Part shown: in pieces, positions 45,606-56,485 of the stretch | Layout of the letters: every line of letters begins with the position of its first letter | Position numbering within the stretch: position 1 is the stretch's first letter | DNA from: Phyllostachys edulis | Lineage: Eukaryota > Streptophyta > Magnoliopsida > Poales > Poaceae | Assembly (NCBI GenBank): GCA_036346405.1 | Contig: CM070561.1 | Span: 4,094,834-4,158,833, forward strand | Reading direction: 5' to 3' | Length of the DNA: 64,000 nt | Position numbers and translations under genes: made by a program | The notes under the pieces: model-generated | Databases searched by the model: none | What the model was told of the DNA's origin: nothing | What the model saw: the letters and a program-made list of their open reading frames with translations, nothing else

Positions 45606-47079
45606 AAAGGGAGGTCGTTGTGGTCGTACCACCTTCGACCGAGTGGTCGGAACTCTCTGCAACCAACCCCAACTCTTATATCCAGGATGTAGTCGATCCA
45701 CCTCTCCCTACGACCACGAGCAGCTCGTGACCTTTCAACCAGCATCCGGGATGAACAGTACTCGGATAAATAGTTTTCGGGTGAATAGTACTCGTGGCGG
45801 AAGAAAATATGCGATTGGTTTCGAGAGCGATGGCTCCACTTTTTGGTTTTACTGCTTTTCTCAACTCTCGACTTCTTAACTCGATACAAGACTCTTATAT
45901 AGGCTTGAGTACAAGGACTCAACACCAGACTTGGACACATTTTCTACGAGTATGCCTTGGACTCGTCTACTAACTGACTTCGACTCAAAATAGGATTGAA
46001 TAAATTCCAATACATGAAGGATTAATTCCAACAGTCGTGACCAAGAGGGTGGTCTTTGTAAAATGGGAGGTCCGTGCAAGGAGGGAGGTCATGGAAGTGT
46101 TAACCATGCGTAGTAGAATGAGATAAATGTTCGACTACGCAGCAAAGGTCAAAAGACACAAGGATTTGGTTGTATTGTTGCAATCGAATAAACCAGCGAA
46201 AAAGCCAAAGGAAGAACCAGAGGAAAAATCCACGAGAGAACAAGGCAGCTCGAACTAGGAAGAGTATCTGACTACTAGGAACTTACCAGTACAGAACTGG
46301 TGAATGAGCTGGCCGAAGTTGAGCCATCGTCGGTGGACCAAGGCAAGGAGAGAAACTCCGCGCTACAGGAGCGGCTTGAGGAAAAAGGGGTGGTCTTCAA
46401 TCTTCAGCGTAGCGCCATGGGGCAGGCAGCTGGTCCTTCAGGGAGGTCTTGTAGTATTCGATGGGGTTCGGCAGCGAAGGCTGCGACTAGGTGGCGCTTG
46501 ACAGAGAAGAGCGTCGGAGCCGGGCTAGAGCTCAAGCTCTCTTGGGAGAGGAAGGAAGTGAGACTAACACTGGAATGGCAAGGGAGGGCGCTACGAGGCT
46601 TGGAGCAAAATATGTGCCTGCACCACGACACATTCGGCGAGGAGGAGTGGGTGAGGCTGTGGACGGTAGGGGCAGCTGAATGACATCCGAGGGGATGGCT
46701 ATTAATGGCTGATGGATAGCACCAGGCCGTGGTTTGACCCGGTGCACGCAGCGCACTAGTTAGAGGCACGGCCGCCCAAAGATGACCACCGGCCGGTCGG
46801 AGGAACAGAAAAGGGGGTGCAGGAAAGTGCGGCGTGTCGATTGGACACTGGCCGATCAATATTTTAACTAAAGGAGGTAGGGGAAAAGAAGGAAAATTAG
46901 ATAGACTTAAGAAAAGGCAAATTGACAGATGGTAGATAAAGTCACGGGGACGTAAGAGATGCAAAATGTCTTTAAGTTAAGCTAAAAAATGCAGCAAACC
47001 GAACGACAATACACATTATACAAAAAGTTTTTAAAAATCCTCATTTTTACAATTATGACTTTTGGGCTGTTACATAGAT

Positions 47080-47400
47080 CTTCCCAATAATCTTGAACAG
47101 ATTTGGATCCTTGCTTAATATGCTTCAATTTCTTAAATAGCTCATGATCATAAGAGGATGGCACAAACTCGCCTCATGATCCGCTTCAAGTCTTCCAAAG
47201 TCTTCACGAATGACCTTTTAGGGTGATGTCTCCACCAACCATAAGCATATTCTTCTAACTCCACGGTGGCACGATCACTTCATTACCTTTGGAAAGCTTC
47301 GAATGCAAGCTCCACCTCCATGCTATGTACCCAATTACGGTATTCTCCTCAGGATCAAGACTCCCATATAATGGAAGATACAAATATTCGGACCTATCAT
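47080..47400 (-). pseudogene. Ty3/gypsy gag, N-terminal portion
   Basis: Minus strand: a segment like SLDPEENTVIGYIAWRW, then FVPSSYDHELFKKLKHIKQG and SKSVQDYWEDL, the retrotransposon gag domain core (the usual QGxxSVxxYxxE pattern). The reading frame breaks twice upstream. The gag is interrupted at 47079 by the solo LTR and resumes at 40955. Confidence 0.75.
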
Positions 47401-48651
47401 GGTTAGTTGTGCGAACACATGAAAAATATATGTGGCATATATGTGGTAATCACTCAAGTTCACCCTTCTTACCAAGCAAAATTCTTTACCGCTTCAAGTG
47501 AATTAAGGTCAAAACTCACACTTGGTAGTGGTAGACACAACAATGGTGATGATTAAGCTTAATTCAAGAGCAAGTCAATTGCACAACAATAGTTATTTAG
47601 TGTAGCTTGGTATGGATAGTGTTTACCTACTCAATCTAAAATTCTAGATATTGTAAAGCTAGGTAGCAATCCAAACTAGAAATCAATGCTTACTTGTTGA
47701 TCTCAAGATATAAGTGATGAACAAAGCAACTCACACGCAAAGATAATGTAACTTGATGCAATCAAATGAATGAGCTAAACAAGATATAAGTGAATAGCAA
47801 CAAATAACTTATATTGCACAAGTTATGGAGAGACGCTAGCTGATTGCTTGAACAGTAAAATAGGGCACAAGATTGCTCAAAATAAATCATGCACAATCTG
47901 AACTTTAGTGATAATTAGGGTATAGCTCACAAGAGAAGTTGGCCAAAGCACTATTTTCTTTTCTATTTTTGGATTGTTTTCTTTTCTCTTTTCTGTTCTT
48001 TTTTTATACCTCGACCAACCAGATGAAACAATGAGCAGCAACAATATACCCCCTCTAGTTCAGCAAGAATAACTCACAAGATTGCGCACTTAGATGATAT
48101 ATATGTGGAGCTCTAGAGCAATATCAAATAGCTAGTTTCAATCGGATCAAAGTGTTCGCAAAGGGCAGATTGGTTCATAAAGTAAATTAGGGCTTCTATT
48201 TTTTTTAATATATGAACTTGGCAAAGATAGCAAACTCTAACTAGGGTACTGGAAACTAAGATCACACATTTTGGAACAAATGAAAATGTAAAAAGAACAA
48301 CTCACGATCGACTGGCACGGGTGTTGAAAATTGTCTGGCCGAAAACACCTAAAAGAAAGCTGAATTTGGACATGATAGATGCAGCAGAGCTATTGGACAC
48401 CTAAATTGGACTTCGGATGCAAAAGTTACGATAGATTTACTGAACAATGCACAAATTGTTGAACAAAATTAAAGTGACGCGAAAGAACTCGACCGACAAC
48501 TAAAACAAAGTTTCTAATGGACTAAAACCTAACCAATCTCACTAAAATTACATATTGAACTACATGCTAAAGAAAATTTGAAGGTTTTTGTGTATAGGAC
48601 ATAAAACGATAAATATGTATTTAAGGGTAAAGATCCAACCAACTGAATGAA
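47401..48651 (-). other. 5' leader of the minus-strand gypsy element
   Basis: AT-rich, no coding signal, lying between the primer-binding site and gag in the element's orientation. About 1.2 kb is long but within range for gypsy elements with a long leader. Confidence 0.4.
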
Positions 48652-48663
48652 GCTCTGATACCA
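48652..48663 (-). other. Primer-binding site, tRNA-iMet type (minus strand)
   Basis: GCTCTGATACCA on the plus strand is the reverse complement of TGGTATCAGAGC. It places the 5' LTR of the minus-strand gypsy element immediately to the right, starting at 48664. Confidence 0.85.
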
Positions 48664-49451
48664 TGATGAAATGGGGTGCACGATCTTCTCGGTGTAGGAT
48701 CAAAGATAGCTTGCACGAGACTTGATGAATTGTAGTTGCTCACCTATCGCTAAACGCAAATGGACTTGCAGCTCTTTAATTTACCTAATCACACGCATGA
48801 CGATAAATCCATCGAGACCGCCAAGTGGATTATATCAAACACTCAATTCCCAGCAGAAAAACAATAATGTTCTTTGGATGAAACAACACCCAATTCCCCT
48901 CTAGATGTGGTTGTGCCAATCAACAAGGAAGGATAGGCACTAGGCTCTACGTAGATACAAATAGCAATCTATTTCTGAACTAAACATGGTCTAAGTCACA
49001 TGGACATGATACAATGGCTTATATAGCCCTCCTAAGACATCTAAAATAGACTTGGACTCCAATACAAGCAAAATGGAAACACAAACTTTACAACCATCGA
49101 TTTGTCTCTATTATGGAATGCGACGTGTTGAATATGTTGTTGGCACTTCATCTATCACGTGGGCCTTAGAATAAGCTTTTCAACAAGTACTCATATGCTT
49201 AAAACAGACTCTGCTTAGAAAGTTATGGACTTTTAATACGACCTCTTGTTGAGTGTGAAGAACCAAATCAATTGAATCAAATCTTTCTTATCTTCAATTT
49301 TCTTGTTTGAAATGACTTGAATCCAGGAGAGACATGTAAAATTAAGCCTTTTAAACCTTTGAAAAGTCTTAGGATAGTAGGAGAGCACGCATAGGTGCCC
49401 CACATGCCATGGACTCCCCTTGTTTAGCAATCCTCATGTGACGCCCTGACA
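48664..49451 (-). repeat. 5' LTR of the minus-strand gypsy element (right border tentative)
   Basis: The left border is fixed by the primer site. A right border at ...ACGCCCTGACA (49451) would give the minus-strand start TGTCAGGGCGTCAC. Similar U3-like sentences (GTAGAAAGCTCTAAATCACATG...GGAAAGTAGACTTGG) continue to about 49570, so the LTR may be longer or another LTR may adjoin. Confidence 0.5.
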
Positions 49452-50494
49452 GCCTGTGTAGCCTCAAAGTAACTTACCATAACTTTGTGTAGAAAGCTCT
49501 AAATCACATGTCGTTTGATCTGTTGGAAAGTAGACTTGGTAAAATTTCCAAATGTATGCATTGTGCATGCTTGAACCTTCCGAGCCGCAGATATCATTAT
49601 GAACTTCACGCATGTAATCGCGCCATCTTTTGTTGGTGCATGACATTGCCTCCTTTCTTCCCTTGAATGTCTAGCATGTTCCTCTCTTTCCCTTGTGTTG
49701 TTGGCCCTAGCCTCCCACACCTCTCTCTTGGTTCCAACTCCATGCGCCATTAAACAAAACTCTTGAACAAAGAGCTTGCTCATTATTCCCTCGCCACTCA
49801 GGAAATCTAAGCACAAGTAAAGAAACATTATTAGGTAGTATCAATTTATTATCAATAACATTATTAGGAACAGCTTGAAACAAATTCACCTCAATGTTAA
49901 GCTGCTTTGCACAAGATTCACCGACTTGCTCTTCAGCTATTTTTGTGATCTTATGTTATTTTGAGGTACTTGATGGATTAAAAACATTATATGGAACAAC
50001 ATAACTAAGGATGTCCACATCAAGAAGTTTCTTTGAAAGCTTGGACGTAGTTCTGAAACACTACATCCAGGCATTTGAGGTCACTTATCCTGTTTTTTTC
50101 TGTCTGACAAATTAGAGAGCACACTTTCTTGAGGAAAAAACGAGGAAGAAAATGAGAAACCAATGTTCTGATCTTGTATCTACTATTCACTGTGACTTTG
50201 TCAAAGTTGCTTAAGCTATAGTTAATTGTGATGCTTAACTCAGCTAAATGTTTTTTTATGCCTTGATGACATGAGGTGTGATGGTGAGCAGTGGAAGGTC
50301 GGTCTCAGGGGACACACAAGTAGGCCTAGTAATGAGTCAGAATTTAAAGGGCTAGGAGGGTTGGGTCCTTGTATGGACTAACTTTGGGTCGCATTTAAAT
50401 GTGCCAAAATAAAAATAGGCTAAAATAGGGTTGGATGGCCTTTAAACATAGTTGGGTTCGGTAAACATTGTTGGGTTAGGACTGAAATGGGGGT
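49452..50494. other. No recognised gene, possibly LTR-derived
   Basis: A minus-strand open frame at 49499-49828 is charged in the middle (NNTREREEHARHSREERRQ), but I know no family for it. 50310-50345 (AAGTAGGCCTAGTAATGAGT) has an inverted relative near 57928-57950, suggesting two copies of an unnamed dispersed repeat flanking the GLR region. Confidence 0.3.
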
Positions 50495-51357
50495 TGTTTT
50501 TTGGGAAGCGTAGGACTTAGAATTTTTTTAAAAAATAATACATTTTTTTAAAAAAATTACAAAACTAGGTTATCATCTCAAAAATTACAAAATAGGTTCT
50601 GTCGCCATTTCAAATGGCGACAGAACCTGCAGCCATTTCAAATGGCGACAGAACCTATCGCCATTTGAAATGGCGGCAGAACCCCAGACATGAGGTTCAC
50701 GCCATTTCAATTGGCGACAGAATATATGAATTTTAAATATATAAATAAACTCAAAAATTACAAAATTTTTGTGGAGTATCAGATAGAGTGTTCTTGCTTG
50801 TGTAATTTTTTCATAATTTTATCCATTATTAATTTGTCTCTAAAATTCATTTAAGTATACTATTTGTAGAATTTGTAAATATACCAAATGAGGTCCAAAA
50901 TTATGAAATTTTTGTGAATGCTTCTTACATAGTGAAATTGTTTTTGTATTTTTTAGAATTTTATATGCTATGAAATTATCTCAACAATTAAGGGTACACA
51001 ATTAAGTACACTCAGATCGTAAACCTAAATTCAGAATTTTAGAGATAATTTCATAGCATATAAAATTCTGAAAAAATTACACAAACAATTAAACTATGTA
51101 AGAAGTGTTCACAAAAATTTCATAATTGTTGGACTTCATTTGGTATATTTACAAATTCTACAAATAGTATAGTTAAATAAATTTTAGAGATAAATTCATA
51201 ATGGATAAATTTATGAAAAATTACACAAACAAGAACACTCTATCAGGATACTCCACAAAAAATTTTGTAATTTTTAAAAGTTTATTTGCTATATTTAAAA
51301 ATTCATATATTCCTATCGCTTATTGAAATGGCGGCAATGTAAATCGCTTCCCAAAGG
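50495..51357. repeat. Large inverted repeat (foldback) about 860 bp
   Basis: The outer segments TTTGGGAAGCG (50497) and CGCTTCCCAAA (51344) and the AT-rich arms 50726-50982 and 51041-51305 are reverse complements with roughly 10 percent mismatch, around a 58-nt centre. Four copies of a smaller palindrome GCCATTTCAAATGGC sit at the left base (50600-50720) and a degenerate version at the right. A transcript would fold into a hairpin of several hundred bp. No transposase. It could be a foldback or MITE-like element. Confidence 0.8.
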
Positions 51358-51429
51358 TATGTGGTTTCGCCGCCATTTTAAATGACGATAGGCCTACTGT
51401 GATCGCTCTCCATCAAAGAGCTGACCGCA

Positions 51430-51715
51430 GCAACAGACAAAGATGATCTGGTCGGGGAGACGACGACGACGCCAGACGGGTGGGTGTTCTCGAACAACGG
51501 CAGCCATCGAGGATCGGGTGCCTTATCGGACGACGCATAACAGCATAAGCAGCCAGGTCCAAGGACGCCACTGACGGCGCCAATGGTATCGTGATCGCCG
51601 TCTTCAAGGCAGCCGTGGTGCTTGCTCCTCGCACGGTGCCCATCTCTTCGTCTCTTGGCGACAAATATTAAGAACCCCAAATACACTGGCGACATCGCGT
51701 AAGGTCACGCACAAT
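51430..51715 (+). pseudogene. Glutamate receptor-like (GLR) exon remnant, upstream part
   Basis: GETTTTPDGWVFSNNG (about 51455-51502) corresponds to the conserved entry to the GLR ligand-binding domain (W.GE....P.GWV.P..G..LRIGVP). After a frameshift come RVPYRTTH and, further on, ANGIVIAVFKAAVVLA (the GYCIDVFEAA counterpart) and GDKY..PKYTGDI. Several frameshifts. The copia element at 51758 separates it from the next exon, which starts YFDAAVGDIS, exactly the expected continuation of this receptor family. Confidence 0.6.
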
Positions 51716-51757
51716 GTACAGGAGCACTTTCACTTTCAGCTTATACTAGATGGATAT

Positions 51758-52151
51758 TGTTAGTTAATTTCATCTTGCACTTTGCTTGTTTGCATTTTGC
51801 TTAGTCACATTTGTGTTTAATCTTCGCTTAGTCGGCTCGCATGTAGTACTTTGCATGTAGTGTTTTTCAATGTGTCTCGCATGTTTGCTTCGTTGTTGTT
51901 CGAAGGACCAACTCCTACCGATTACCGGATCATGGAGCCACTAATTCGCATGTAATCGATCCCTCGAATCGATCACTATAAATGGATGGAAAACCGAAAA
52001 GCCGCGGTTGGTTGCGCTGCACAATCGTGTGTGTTTTTTTCTTCTCTGGAGTTCTCGGAATATACATCGAGAATATACTGAAAAAGGCTTCAGACTTCAA
52101 TTGGCTTCGACTTCAATTCCTCGCCGCAGCGATTCGATGTTTATCCTTTCA
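51758..52151 (+). repeat. 5' LTR of the copia element
   Basis: Carries the element promoter and, at its right end, the junction ATCCTTTCA/TTTGGTATCAGAGC. A CACTATAAATGG TATA-type box is at 51974. It differs from the 3' LTR mainly by short indels and swaps at CTG/CAG sites. Confidence 0.92.
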
Positions 52152-52153
52152 TT

Positions 52154-52165
52154 TGGTATCAGAGC
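52154..52165 (+). other. Primer-binding site, tRNA-iMet type
   Basis: TGGTATCAGAGC, three bases after the 5' LTR end. Confidence 0.92.
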
Positions 52166-52189
52166 GGTACTTGAGAGGATCCTGCGACG

Positions 52190-53068
52190 ATGCCGCGTGG
52201 TGCAAGATCGACGTCTCCTCCATCCACAAGATCGACCAGCGGCGGCGGCCGTCGCGCGGTGATTCTCGGTGGTGGACAGGACTTGGTGGTGCAGACGGCG
52301 CCAAAGGAAGCCGGGGTCTCGCTGCGATACCCGATCCTCTCACGCACCAATTACCATGAATGGGCTCTCTTGATGAGGGTCAATCTCCAAGCTCAGGGAG
52401 TTTGGGGAGCCATCGAGCCGGGCGGTGCCGAATATCGCCTGGACCGGATGGCTCTGGCTGCGATTCTTCAGGCCGTCCCACCGGAGATGCTCGCTTCGTT
52501 GGCGGCAAAGAACACGGCGAAGTCGGCGTGGGAGGCCATCCGCACTATGCGAATGGGGAGCGACCGAGTTCGGGAGGTAAGAATGCAAACACTGCGTCGT
52601 GATTTTGGGGCAATACGCATGAGGGATACAGAAACTGTAGATGATTTTGCCATGCGCCTGACCGGGCTGGTGAATGAACTACGCTCTCTGGGAGACTCCC
52701 TGGAGGAAGGGCAAGTCGTCCGGAAGTATTTGCGAGTGGTGACTCCGAAATACTCCCAGGTGGCCATCCCCATTGAACAGTTCCTTGATCTTGACTCCTT
52801 GTCAATCGAGGAGGTCACTGGACGCCTAAAGTCCGTTGAAGACCGGTGGGATGTCAATGAAAGTGGAGATGGTGGAGGCCGGCTCCTTCTCACGGAGGAA
52901 GAGTGGGCTGCACGGTCTAGAAACAAGCAAGCAGATTTTGCTTCCTCAATTGGCGCCAAAGGTCAGGGACCAAGCCATAATCAAGGCCATGCCAAGCAAG
53001 GGTTCCAGCCAAAGGAGTCTGATGGGAATGCTATCAAGATCAAGAAGAAACAAGCGCGACAAGTCTAA
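52190..53068 (+). CDS. Copia gag polyprotein (292 codons, then frameshift)
   Basis: Uninterrupted frame from ATG 52190. RYPILSRTNYHEWALLMRVN and VWGAIEPGGAEYRLDRMALA are the gag N-terminal block. AWEAIRTMRMGSDRVREVRM, LRRDFGAIRMRDTETVDDFA and GQVVRKYLRVVTPKYSQVA are the UBN2-type core of plant copia gag. It ends at a TAA just before the zinc knuckle, which is found in another frame (CFNCNHFGHFAR, 53077-53112), so a frameshift separates them. The expected third cysteine pair (D-C-R-K) is spoiled at GATCGT near 53110. Gag assembles the particle that packages the RNA. Confidence 0.9.
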   Translation: MPRGARSTSPPSTRSTSGGGRRAVILGGGQDLVVQTAPKEAGVSLRYPILSRTNYHEWALLMRVNLQAQGVWGAIEPGGAEYRLDRMALAAILQAVPPEMLASLAAKNTAKSAWEAIRTMRMGSDRVREVRMQTLRRDFGAIRMRDTETVDDFAMRLTGLVNELRSLGDSLEEGQVVRKYLRVVTPKYSQVAIPIEQFLDLDSLSIEEVTGRLKSVEDRWDVNESGDGGGRLLLTEEEWAARSRNKQADFASSIGAKGQGPSHNQGHAKQGFQPKESDGNAIKIKKKQARQV

Positions 53069-53373
53069 GGTAAAATGCTTCAATTGCAACCATTTTGGGC
53101 ATTTTGCAAGGATCGTCGCAAACCTCGCTTGGGAGCGCAAGGAGCAAGCTAATTTGACCCAAGCCGTGGTGGAGGAGCCTACTCTTCTCATGGCACAAGT
53201 ATGTGCACTTGCAGAGGTCAGGAGAAGTGCAGAAGAAATTTTCCTAAACGAGGTGCATGCACAAGTGTACCTTGGATCGAAAAGGAGACATCGATGGGGC
53301 TTGGTATCTTGATACCGAGCAACAAATCATATGATCGGTCGAAGAGAACTTTCTTTGCCGAGCCGACACTAAT
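53069..53373 (+). pseudogene. Copia zinc knuckle and protease, frameshifted
   Basis: RDKSKVKCFNCNHFGHFAR gives the first half of the CCHC knuckle. ERKEQANLTQAVVEEPTLLM links to the protease. The protease active site (D-T/S-G-A-x-N-H-M) can be found only by switching frames around 53312-53345, where GATACCGAGCAACAAATCAT replaces the expected D-T-G-A-T-N-H. The protease would release gag and pol proteins. Confidence 0.75.
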
Positions 53374-53931
53374 GTGAGAGGCAAAGTAAAGTTTGGCGAT
53401 GGATCGGTCGTTGACATTTGTGGGCGTGGTGTGGTCATGTTCAGTTGCAAAAGTGCTGAGCACCGTCTCCTAACTGATGTCTATTATATCCCAAGACTCC
53501 GCAGCAACATCATTAGTGTTGGCCAACTTGATGAGCACGGGTGTCAAGTACTGATTGAAGATGGAGTTCTTTGGATACGTGACCAGGAGAAGAATCTAGT
53601 AGCCAAGGTAAAGAGAACAAACAGTCGGTTATATGTTCTAAACCTTGATTTGGCAGCTCCAATCTGTCTGGCTACTAGATGTTCAGAAGAAGCATGGCTT
53701 TGGCACGCGCGCTTTGGACATCTCAATTTCGGGCGCTGCGCACTCTACACCAACAATCTATGGTGCGAGGGCACGGAAATACGAAATGTGGAGCGAGTTT
53801 GTGATGCATGTCTTGTTGGGAAACAAATACGAACGCTTTTCCTCAAGAAGCGAAACTACCGTCTTGCAAAGAACAACTTGAGCTTGTACATGGTGATCTT
53901 TGTGGCCCCATCACACCAAATGACACCGTGA
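53374..53931 (+). CDS. Copia protease end and GAG-pre-integrase domain
   Basis: Open frame of 185 codons. VKFGDGSVVDICGRGVVMFS and LTDVYYIPRLRSNIISVGQL are the C-terminal protease/flap region. LWHARFGHLNFG and RVCDACLVGKQIR are the His-His-Cys-Cys zinc-binding module that precedes the integrase core. The frame closes at a TGA after HQMTP; integrase continues in other frames. Confidence 0.85.
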   Translation: MRGKVKFGDGSVVDICGRGVVMFSCKSAEHRLLTDVYYIPRLRSNIISVGQLDEHGCQVLIEDGVLWIRDQEKNLVAKVKRTNSRLYVLNLDLAAPICLATRCSEEAWLWHARFGHLNFGRCALYTNNLWCEGTEIRNVERVCDACLVGKQIRTLFLKKRNYRLAKNNLSLYMVIFVAPSHQMTP

Positions 53932-53933
53932 AA

Positions 53934-54780
53934 TAGGCGATTCTTTCTTCTCCTTGTTGATGACTTATCCCGCTATATGTGGGTGACTTTGCTCAAGGAG
54001 AAAGGAGAAGCCGCCATCGCATCAAGATCTTTCGTGAAGGCCGAAATGGAGAGTGGTGCCAAATTGAAGGTTTTCCTACGTCGGATTGTGGTGGTGAATT
54101 CACCTCACAGAGTTCGGCACTTATCGGGCTGAGCAAGGTGTTGAACGGATCTCACGGCGCCATATTCACCACAACAAAATGGTGTTGTCGAGAGACTAAA
54201 CCAGATGTGGTGGCTATGGCGAGAGTCTCTCAAGGCCAAGTCAAGACGGGTAGGTTCTGGGGGGAGGCGGTCACTACGGCTGTCCATATCCTGAACCGAT
54301 CTCCCACGAAGAGCGTTGATGGCAAAACTCCATTTGAGGCATGGTTTGGAAGACGTCCAACTGTGCATTACTTCCGCACATTCGGGTGTGTTGGTTTTGT
54401 CAAGGTTGTGAAACCAAATCAAAGGAAGCTTGATGATAGAAGTGTGCCCATGGTGCTCATCGGGTACGAATCGGGTAGCAAGGCCTACAGGATGTTTGAT
54501 CCAGCTAGCAAGAAACTCCATGTCACACGAGATGTGGTCTTTGATGAAGGGAGGAAATGGGACTGGGGCACAGCCGCAGAGGACCAGGATGAACTGACAT
54601 CGGGTGAGATGTTCACAGTTCATCACACTTCATATCACAATGCAAGAAATTCTCAAGCTTGTGCACAGAAGTCCTGCAGTGACGAGTCCCCTTCATCCTC
54701 AACGCCAAGTGAAACACCAACTGGTGGGGCCTTGTCACCAACGATACCACGGACAAACCGCATCATCCTCACAGCCTAGT
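53934..54780 (+). pseudogene. Copia integrase core, frameshifted
   Basis: FFLLLVDDLSRYMWVTLLKE (first catalytic Asp) is followed, across frames, by the second Asp in TDCGGEF-like SDCGGEFTS and the Glu in a QQNGVVERLNQM-like block (about 54168-54205). The C-terminal frame 53979-54779 then reads GRFWGEAVTTAVHILNRSPT, KTPFEAWFGRRPTVHYFRTF and YRMFDPASKKLHVTRDVVFD, the conserved integrase tail. At least three frameshifts occur before 54200. Confidence 0.85.
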
Positions 54781-54904
54781 AGATGCTCCCATCGGAGTGC
54801 AATGGGCATCACCACCAAAGAAATGCTTCACCAACATCTCGATGAGAAGCCACGGAGGTATCGATCAGACAAAACCTCTATGACAACACAGAGTACAAGA
54901 CTTA

Positions 54905-55885
54905 GTGAACATTTCAATGAAGTCAGGTTTGATGGCCTCAGAGGAGCCCAATTCCTTTGCTGAAGCAGAAAGACACAAGTGTTGGAAGCAAGCCATGTTG
55001 GAGGAGCTGAAATCCATTGAGGAAAATCAGACTTGGCATCTTGTCAATCTTCCTGTGGGGCACCGTTCAATAGGTTTGAAGTGGGTGTTCAAAGTTAAGA
55101 AGAATGCTCAAGCAGAGATTGTGAAGTACAAGGCGCGCCTAGTCGCAAAAGGCTATGTCCAACAACATGGTGTGGATTTTGAAGATGTCTTTGCTCCTGT
55201 GGCAAGAATGGAGTCAGTGAGGTTGATGCTTGCTGTTGTAGCCAATCAAGGGTGGGAGGTCCATCATATGGATGTGAAGTCCGCATTCTTGAATGGTGAT
55301 CTTCGAGAGGAGGTATATGTGTCTCAACCACCTGGTTTTGTGGACAAAGGGAACCCTCACAAGGTGTATCGACTCAACAAAGCTTTGTATGGCTTGCGGC
55401 AAGCACCAAGGGCTTGGAACGTGAAGCTTGACAGCAGCCTTATTTCGCTTGGATTTGAGAAAAGTTCTTCTGAACATGCTGTGTATAGAAGAGGTATGAG
55501 ATCATCAAGTTTGCTTGTAGGAGTTTATGTTGATGACCTCATTATCATGGGAGCCCAGCCACAAGAGATTCACAAATTCAAGCAGGAGATGAAGAAGCTT
55601 TTCAGCATGAGTGATCTAGGCTTGTTAAGCTACTACCTAGGCATGGAAGTTCATCAATCTGAAGAAGCTATAACAGTGAATCAGATGGCGTATGCACACA
55701 AGGTATTGGAAAAGGCCGGGTTGATTGACTGCAATCCATGTCAAGTCTCGATGGATGCAAGGCTCAAGTTGAGTAAGGTGAGCAACCAGCCCCCTGCTGA
55801 TGTTAGTTCCTTCAGGAGCTTAATTGGTAGCCTCAGATATTTGGTAAATACTAGACCGACATATCCTATTCGGTTGGCTATGTAA
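54905..55885 (+). CDS. Copia reverse transcriptase (326 codons, uninterrupted)
   Basis: Contains the full RVT_2 domain: WKQAMLEELKSIEENQTWHL, IGLKWVFKVKKNAQAEIVKY, KARLVAKGYVQQHGVDFEDV, HHMDVKSAFLNGDLREEVYV (first catalytic Asp), RLNKALYGLRQAPRAWNVKL, and YVDDLIIMG (55526-55537, catalytic Asp pair), then YYLGMEVHQSEEAITVNQ. It ends where SLRYLVNTRPTYPI..AM runs into a stop; the usual continuation (VSRFM) is shifted. This is the best preserved enzyme domain in the window and may still encode a folded RT, but it has no start codon context of its own because it normally arises by processing of pol. Confidence 0.93.
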   Translation: MNISMKSGLMASEEPNSFAEAERHKCWKQAMLEELKSIEENQTWHLVNLPVGHRSIGLKWVFKVKKNAQAEIVKYKARLVAKGYVQQHGVDFEDVFAPVARMESVRLMLAVVANQGWEVHHMDVKSAFLNGDLREEVYVSQPPGFVDKGNPHKVYRLNKALYGLRQAPRAWNVKLDSSLISLGFEKSSSEHAVYRRGMRSSSLLVGVYVDDLIIMGAQPQEIHKFKQEMKKLFSMSDLGLLSYYLGMEVHQSEEAITVNQMAYAHKVLEKAGLIDCNPCQVSMDARLKLSKVSNQPPADVSSFRSLIGSLRYLVNTRPTYPIRLAM

Positions 55886-56471
55886 GTCGGTTTATGGAGG
55901 CACCAACAAGCGAGCATATGGTCGTCAGAAGCAAATCTTGCGATACATCAAGGGTACAATGGGCTTCGTTGTTGCTATAAAAGGAATCGAAATGAGGAGT
56001 GAATCTAATTGGGTATAGTGACAAAGGATATGGTGGTGATCTAGATGATCTAAAAGCACTTCGAGTGTTGTTCATGATGGGAGAGAATCCACCGCTTGGC
56101 AATCGCAAAAACAAAAGGTGGTGGCGTTGTCATCTTGTGAAGCGGAGTACATTGCAGCAACTACTGCAGCTTGTCAGGGCATTTGGCTTGCCCGGTTGCT
56201 CGGTGATATGATGAATGAAGAACCAAAAAGTATTAAGCTGTGGGTGGACAATAAATCTGCCATTGCATTGTCCAAGAATCCAGTCTTCCATGATCGTAGT
56301 AAGCATATAGACACACGCTATCATTTTGTTAGACAGTGTGTTGAAGAAGGGAAGGTTGAGATCGAGCACATCAGTTCAGAGCATCAGCTAGCAGATATCT
56401 TGACTAAACCACTTGGCCGAGTCAGATTTTTGGAACTGCGGAGCAAGCTCGGACTGATTGAGGTGCAATGA
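55886..56471 (+). pseudogene. Copia RNase H
   Basis: Up to 56117 the sequence is in shifted frames (LIGYSDKGYGGDLDDLKA, the first Asp region). From 56118 the frame is open: ALSSCEAEYIAATTAACQGI (catalytic Glu), LWVDNKSAIALSKNPVFHDR (Asp), KHIDTRYHFVRQCVEEGKVE, ADILTKPLGRVRFLELRSKL, stop at 56469-56471. It degrades the RNA strand during cDNA synthesis. Confidence 0.9.
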
Positions 56472-56485
56472 AATTAGGGAGTGAT

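Larger units (their letters stand above)
40956..47074 (-). mobile_element. Solo LTR of a long-LTR gypsy family, with nested insertions
   Basis: In minus orientation starts TGTAACAGCCC (47074) and ends GGGGTCCGACA (40956). Flanks CAGAT (40951-40955) and TAGAT (47075-47079) form a one-mismatch duplication. Removing it rejoins gag as W-E-D-L-K-R. The end block CTACTAATCCAGGGAATGACA matches the end of the 11125-14640 LTR, as does CAAGGCCTTTACAATG (43978). About 5.3 kb without the nested Tat solo LTR. No primer site or pol adjoins, hence solo. The 42-bp and 54-bp arrays lie within it. Confidence 0.75.

Noticed and set aside
46300..46964. Open frames on both strands near the 5' side of the long LTR
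   Set aside because: Inside the solo LTR 40956-47074, no family signal; likely promoter-leader sequence.
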